Assembly: GCF_021168475.1 (NCBI RefSeq)
Contig: NZ_JAJOZT010000004.1
Span: 237,271-301,270 of the forward strand
DNA: 64,000 bases
Direction: 5' to 3'
DNA from: Pseudoclavibacter sp. 13-3
GTDB taxonomy: Bacteria; Actinomycetota; Actinomycetes; Actinomycetales; Microbacteriaceae
In this document: positions 63,966 through 64,000 of the stretch, one piece after another
Position numbering within the stretch: the stretch's first letter is position 1
Layout: the number at the start of each line of letters is the position of its first letter
Program-made: the position numbers and the translations under genes
The notes under the pieces: generated by a model
What the model was told of the DNA's origin: nothing
What the model saw: only the letters and a program-made list of their open reading frames with translations
The model's database searches: none

Positions 63966-64000
63966 GTTCCGGCGGTGTCCTACTCTCCCACACGGTCCCC
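63966..64000 (-). rRNA. rrf: 5S rRNA, 3' end only
   Basis: The reverse complement, GGGGACCGTGTGGGAGAGTA followed by GGACACCGCCGGAAC, is the conserved 3' part of actinobacterial 5S rRNA. The gene continues past the right edge; the exact 3' end is estimated within a few bases. Confidence 0.88.

Overview
The window is high-GC actinobacterial chromosome, most plausibly from Micrococcales and perhaps Microbacteriaceae. Three things point there: the 5S rRNA tail at the right edge, a ramB-aceA-aceB glyoxylate locus, and a long block (about 47.6-62.3 kb) in an order close to Mycobacterium tuberculosis Rv1692-Rv1713 (HAD phosphatase, small ORF, tlyA, NAD kinase, recN, pyrG, Nudix, xerD, parA, scpA, scpB, rluB, then tyrA, cmk and der). 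I see no tRNA, CRISPR array, insertion sequence or prophage. Almost all of the window is coding.

Left part (1-23 kb): the end of a GT39 membrane glycosyltransferase, an orphan protein with a possible PD-(D/E)xK motif, a GNAT acetyltransferase, a coupled VOC/FNT-transporter pair, a copper efflux unit (copZ-copA) behind a CsoR-like palindrome, DedA, PfpI and AI-2E family proteins, and glutamine-dependent NAD synthase. Next comes the glyoxylate shunt: ramB (with rraA behind it) faces away from aceA and aceB, and aceB is followed by an MFS carrier and a cation/proton antiporter. A double-hotdog thioesterase and a CPBP-family membrane protein follow.

Middle part (22-47 kb): ppsR-ppsA (gluconeogenesis from PEP, fitting growth on C2 compounds), a CitE-like lyase, and a disaccharide phosphorylase (GH65) with its beta-phosphoglucomutase-like partner. 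Then comes the most unusual locus, 30.3-35.0 kb: a cellulose-synthase-like GT2 with a roughly 100-residue insertion in the catalytic domain and a C-terminal STAS-like domain where BcsA carries PilZ, followed by two divergent GH26-type beta-glycanases, one a lipoprotein and one membrane-anchored. It looks like a small exopolysaccharide synthesis and trimming module not controlled by c-di-GMP through PilZ. After it come ahpC-ahpD, a DUF3516-type helicase, Nudix, murI, ppx, pdxK, yigZ, a two-component pair, a MYG1-like protein and PPK2.

Right part (47.6-64 kb): the housekeeping block, all on the minus strand with many overlapping starts and stops, then an amidase gene broken by an in-frame TAG, an rRNA operon terminator and the 3' end of 5S rRNA.

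A regulatory theme runs through the window: more than 20 genes have a TANNNT -10 hexamer only 6-8 nt before the start codon and no Shine-Dalgarno sequence, the signature of leaderless transcripts. In three places the upstream gene's TAG stop codon forms the first three bases of the downstream -10. These observations set several start codons used below.
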